Both the position numbers and the translations under genes were made by a program. Shown here piece by piece: positions 51,563-53,344 of a DNA stretch of 53,344 nt. A model generated the notes under the pieces. That model saw only the letters and a list, made by a program, of their open reading frames with translations. It had not been told where the DNA came from and ran no database searches. The stretch comes from Verrucomicrobia subdivision 6 bacterium. GTDB taxonomy: Bacteria; Verrucomicrobiota; Verrucomicrobiia; Methylacidiphilales; Verrucolacustridaceae. Position 1 is the stretch's first letter. Every line of letters begins with the position of its first letter. The stretch covers positions 1 through 53,344 of the forward strand of contig CANESK010000003.1 of NCBI GenBank assembly GCA_947441075.1, in the 5' to 3' direction.

Positions 51563-53344
51563 ATGCGTAACTATTTTGACAGTTTAAATGCCTTTTGCGT
51601 TGCGCTCTTGCTTGCCATTCCTGCGTGTGTTTTTGCGCAAAGTAGTGATTCTCCTTTCTGGCAGGATGTCCCTGACCCTCAAAGTCAATCCAGTTTGCGC
51701 GCGCAAACTACCCCTCTGGAAAGGGAAATCATTCCGCAATCTTATCGGACCGTCTCCTTGCAGCGGAACGCGATGCAGGTTTTTCTTGATGCGGTACCAA
51801 CCGAATCATCTGGCCGAAAAATCCAAGACGGCACGGAAATCACTCTACCCTTGCCCGAGGGTGGTTACGGCAGATTTAAAATCTTAGAGTCACCGATCAT
51901 GGAGCAGGGACTGGCAAATCAGTTTCCCGAAATAAAAACTTTCATCGTCCAAGGAGTCGATGACCCCGCATCCTCAGGAAGGATCGACCAAACCCCGAAA
52001 GGATTTCGTGCCTGCATCTATTCAACCCGGGGAAGATTTTTTATCGATCCCTACTGGAAAGAGAACGACAGCGTTAGCATGTCCTATTACACGAGGGACT
52101 ATTTAAATCCCGCCAAACTCAAGGAGCTTGCTTGCGGCGTTCTGGGAAACAGCAACCCAACGGCTTTACGATCGGCGAGCCTTTCCTTAATGGCGAGGCC
52201 AACGGGTGCATTGTTAAAAATCTACCGGTTAGCTTTGGCTTGCACCGGGGAATACGCCGCAGCCGTTTCGACTGCCCCTGTCACCATCGATAAGGTCATG
52301 GCAGCCATGGTCACTTCGGTAAACCGAGTGAACTCCGTTTACGAAAAGGACTTTTCGATCCGCATGATTTTAGTGAACAATAATAGCTCTCTTATTTTCA
52401 CCACTGCATCCACGGATCCTTACACCAATACGGACGGAATCGCCATGCTTACCCAAAATCAAACCAAAGTTGATGCGGTGATTGGGTCAAGCAACTATGA
52501 CATTGGACATGTATTTAGCACGGGCGGTGGTGGTATTGCCGGACTTGGGGTCGTGTGTGTGACGGGTCGGAAGGCGGAAGGTGTTACTGGTAGTCCCAAA
52601 CCCGTTGGAGATGCTTACGACATTGATTATGTGGCGCATGAGATGGGGCATCAATTCGGCGGAAACCACACTTTTAATGGAACCACTGGAAGCGCTTCAG
52701 GCAATCGAAACGCTAGTACGGCCTATGAACCCGGGAGCGGCAGCACGATTATGGCTTACGCTGGAATTTGTGCTCCGCAGGATTTGCAATCTAACAGCGA
52801 CCCTTATTTCCACTCCGCTAGCTACACTGAGATCGACAACTATACGACAACCGGAACTGGCAAAACTCCCTCCAGCACGACCAGTACCGGCAACAATCCC
52901 CCCGTTATCGCGGCTTTGCCGACGGCTACCATTAGCATTCCAAGTCAAACGCCCTTTGCGCTTACGGCGAGCGCTTCCGATTTGGACGGGGATTCTTTGA
53001 CCTATTGCTGGGAGGAATTCGATGCAGGGTCTGCACAAGATCCCACGGTTACACCTAGGGATAATGGAAGTTCTTGTATTTTCCGTTCCTACAGCCCGAC
53101 AACCAGCCCCACCCGTTTTTTCCCCTCGTTACCTTTTATTTTATTAAACTCCAACTTACCGCCTGTTAACTACACCCTCAACGGTACGACCTATATCAAC
53201 GGCGAGACCATCCCCACAACCACTCGGACGATGAATTTCCGGGTGGCCGTACGCGACAACCGGGCTGGGGGAGGTGGTCAAAACTGGGCGGCGATGAAAG
53301 TAGCCACGGTTTCGACGGCTGGGCCTTTTAAAATCACTTCATTA
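51563..53344 (+). CDS. Secreted reprolysin-like zinc metalloprotease, C-terminus cut by window edge
   Basis: The open frame runs from ATG 51563 to the edge (594 residues seen). A signal peptide is at ~1-25 (VALLLAIPACVFAQ). A propeptide-like region extends to ~190. The catalytic domain has HEMGHQFGGNH (359-369), the HExxHxxGxxH zinc site of metzincins, and a Met-turn MAYAGIC at 397-403, 28 residues later. After ~440 there is a Thr/Ser/Pro-rich linker and a beta-sandwich of PKD/cadherin type (SDLDGDSLTYCWEE). Long multi-domain homologues often end in a sorting or autotransporter-like tail, not visible here. Codon and base use are balanced, unlike most of the window. Confidence 0.88.
   Translation, partial: MRNYFDSLNAFCVALLLAIPACVFAQSSDSPFWQDVPDPQSQSSLRAQTTPLEREIIPQSYRTVSLQRNAMQVFLDAVPTESSGRKIQDGTEITLPLPEGGYGRFKILESPIMEQGLANQFPEIKTFIVQGVDDPASSGRIDQTPKGFRACIYSTRGRFFIDPYWKENDSVSMSYYTRDYLNPAKLKELACGVLGNSNPTALRSASLSLMARPTGALLKIYRLALACTGEYAAAVSTAPVTIDKVMAAMVTSVNRVNSVYEKDFSIRMILVNNNSSLIFTTASTDPYTNTDGIAMLTQNQTKVDAVIGSSNYDIGHVFSTGGGGIAGLGVVCVTGRKAEGVTGSPKPVGDAYDIDYVAHEMGHQFGGNHTFNGTTGSASGNRNASTAYEPGSGSTIMAYAGICAPQDLQSNSDPYFHSASYTEIDNYTTTGTGKTPSSTTSTGNNPPVIAALPTATISIPSQTPFALTASASDLDGDSLTYCWEEFDAGSAQDPTVTPRDNGSSCIFRSYSPTTSPTRFFPSLPFILLNSNLPPVNYTLNGTTYINGETIPTTTRTMNFRVAVRDNRAGGGGQNWAAMKVATVSTAGPFKITSL

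Noticed and set aside
1-53344. CRISPR arrays, insertion sequences, integrases, phage genes
   Set aside because: No spaced direct repeats, transposase motifs, terminal inverted repeats or integrase-like proteins were seen by eye.

Overview
The window looks like the chromosome of a Verrucomicrobiota-type bacterium (PVC group), judged from gene content and not from any marker search. The pointers are a Verrucomicrobia/Lentisphaerae-style pseudopilin, a coiled-coil protein with an N-terminal LCDFLLLNLLALTRW anchor, a DUF971 protein, a DUF6268-like outer-membrane barrel, a soluble Ser/Thr kinase and a triterpene cyclase. It holds 50 protein-coding genes (the first and last cut by the window edges), two tRNAs, no rRNA, no CRISPR array and no recognisable insertion sequence. 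Genes are tightly packed, with many 4-base stop/start overlaps. The given strand is strongly G-rich whichever strand is coding, so minus-strand genes encode P/S/L/T-rich proteins and plus-strand genes encode G/V/E/R-rich ones. Two stretches (about 24.0-28.9 kb and from 51.3 kb to the end) are much more balanced.

Region 1-9.3 kb (minus strand): bacterial nitric oxide synthase, a DUF3108 protein, tsaB, alr, a large membrane protein with an ExbB-like tail, a MotB/ExbD-like anchored coiled-coil protein, phoH and a 7TM-HD cyclic-dinucleotide phosphodiesterase. Region 9.36-16.3 kb (plus): purD, an S41 protease homologue lacking its catalytic dyad, a three-domain fusion (low-molecular-weight phosphatase, RpiB-like, serine hydroxymethyltransferase), DUF971, an MFS transporter and a DciA-like protein. 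Region 16.4-24 kb: two redox proteins, pnp and rpsO with a hairpin between them, a secreted unknown, an outer-membrane barrel, an FKBP and queA. Region 24-28.9 kb: pseudopilin, kinase, UDP-glucuronate decarboxylase, CtpA-type protease, tsaD.

Region 28.9-42.7 kb is one long minus-strand run. In transcription order it is a CHASE2 protein, obg, an RND adaptor and pump, TonB, ExbB, ExbD, peptide deformylase, an amidohydrolase and bioF-bioA-bioD. Region 42.8-49.4 kb has clpS-DUF2017, a squalene-epoxidase-like flavoprotein converging on an oxidosqualene-cyclase-like enzyme, the latter overlapping a PIG-L deacetylase and a GtrA protein in one operon, then two small unknown or repeat proteins. From 49.4 kb come tRNA-Arg and tRNA-Asn, citramalate synthase, an AT-richer gap and a reprolysin-like secreted metalloprotease that runs off the edge.

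The best candidates for something new are the triterpenoid locus (43.6-48.2 kb) whose cyclase has unusual active-site residues, the phosphatase-RpiB-GlyA fusion, and the ExbB-like/MotB-like membrane pair at 2.5-5.6 kb.
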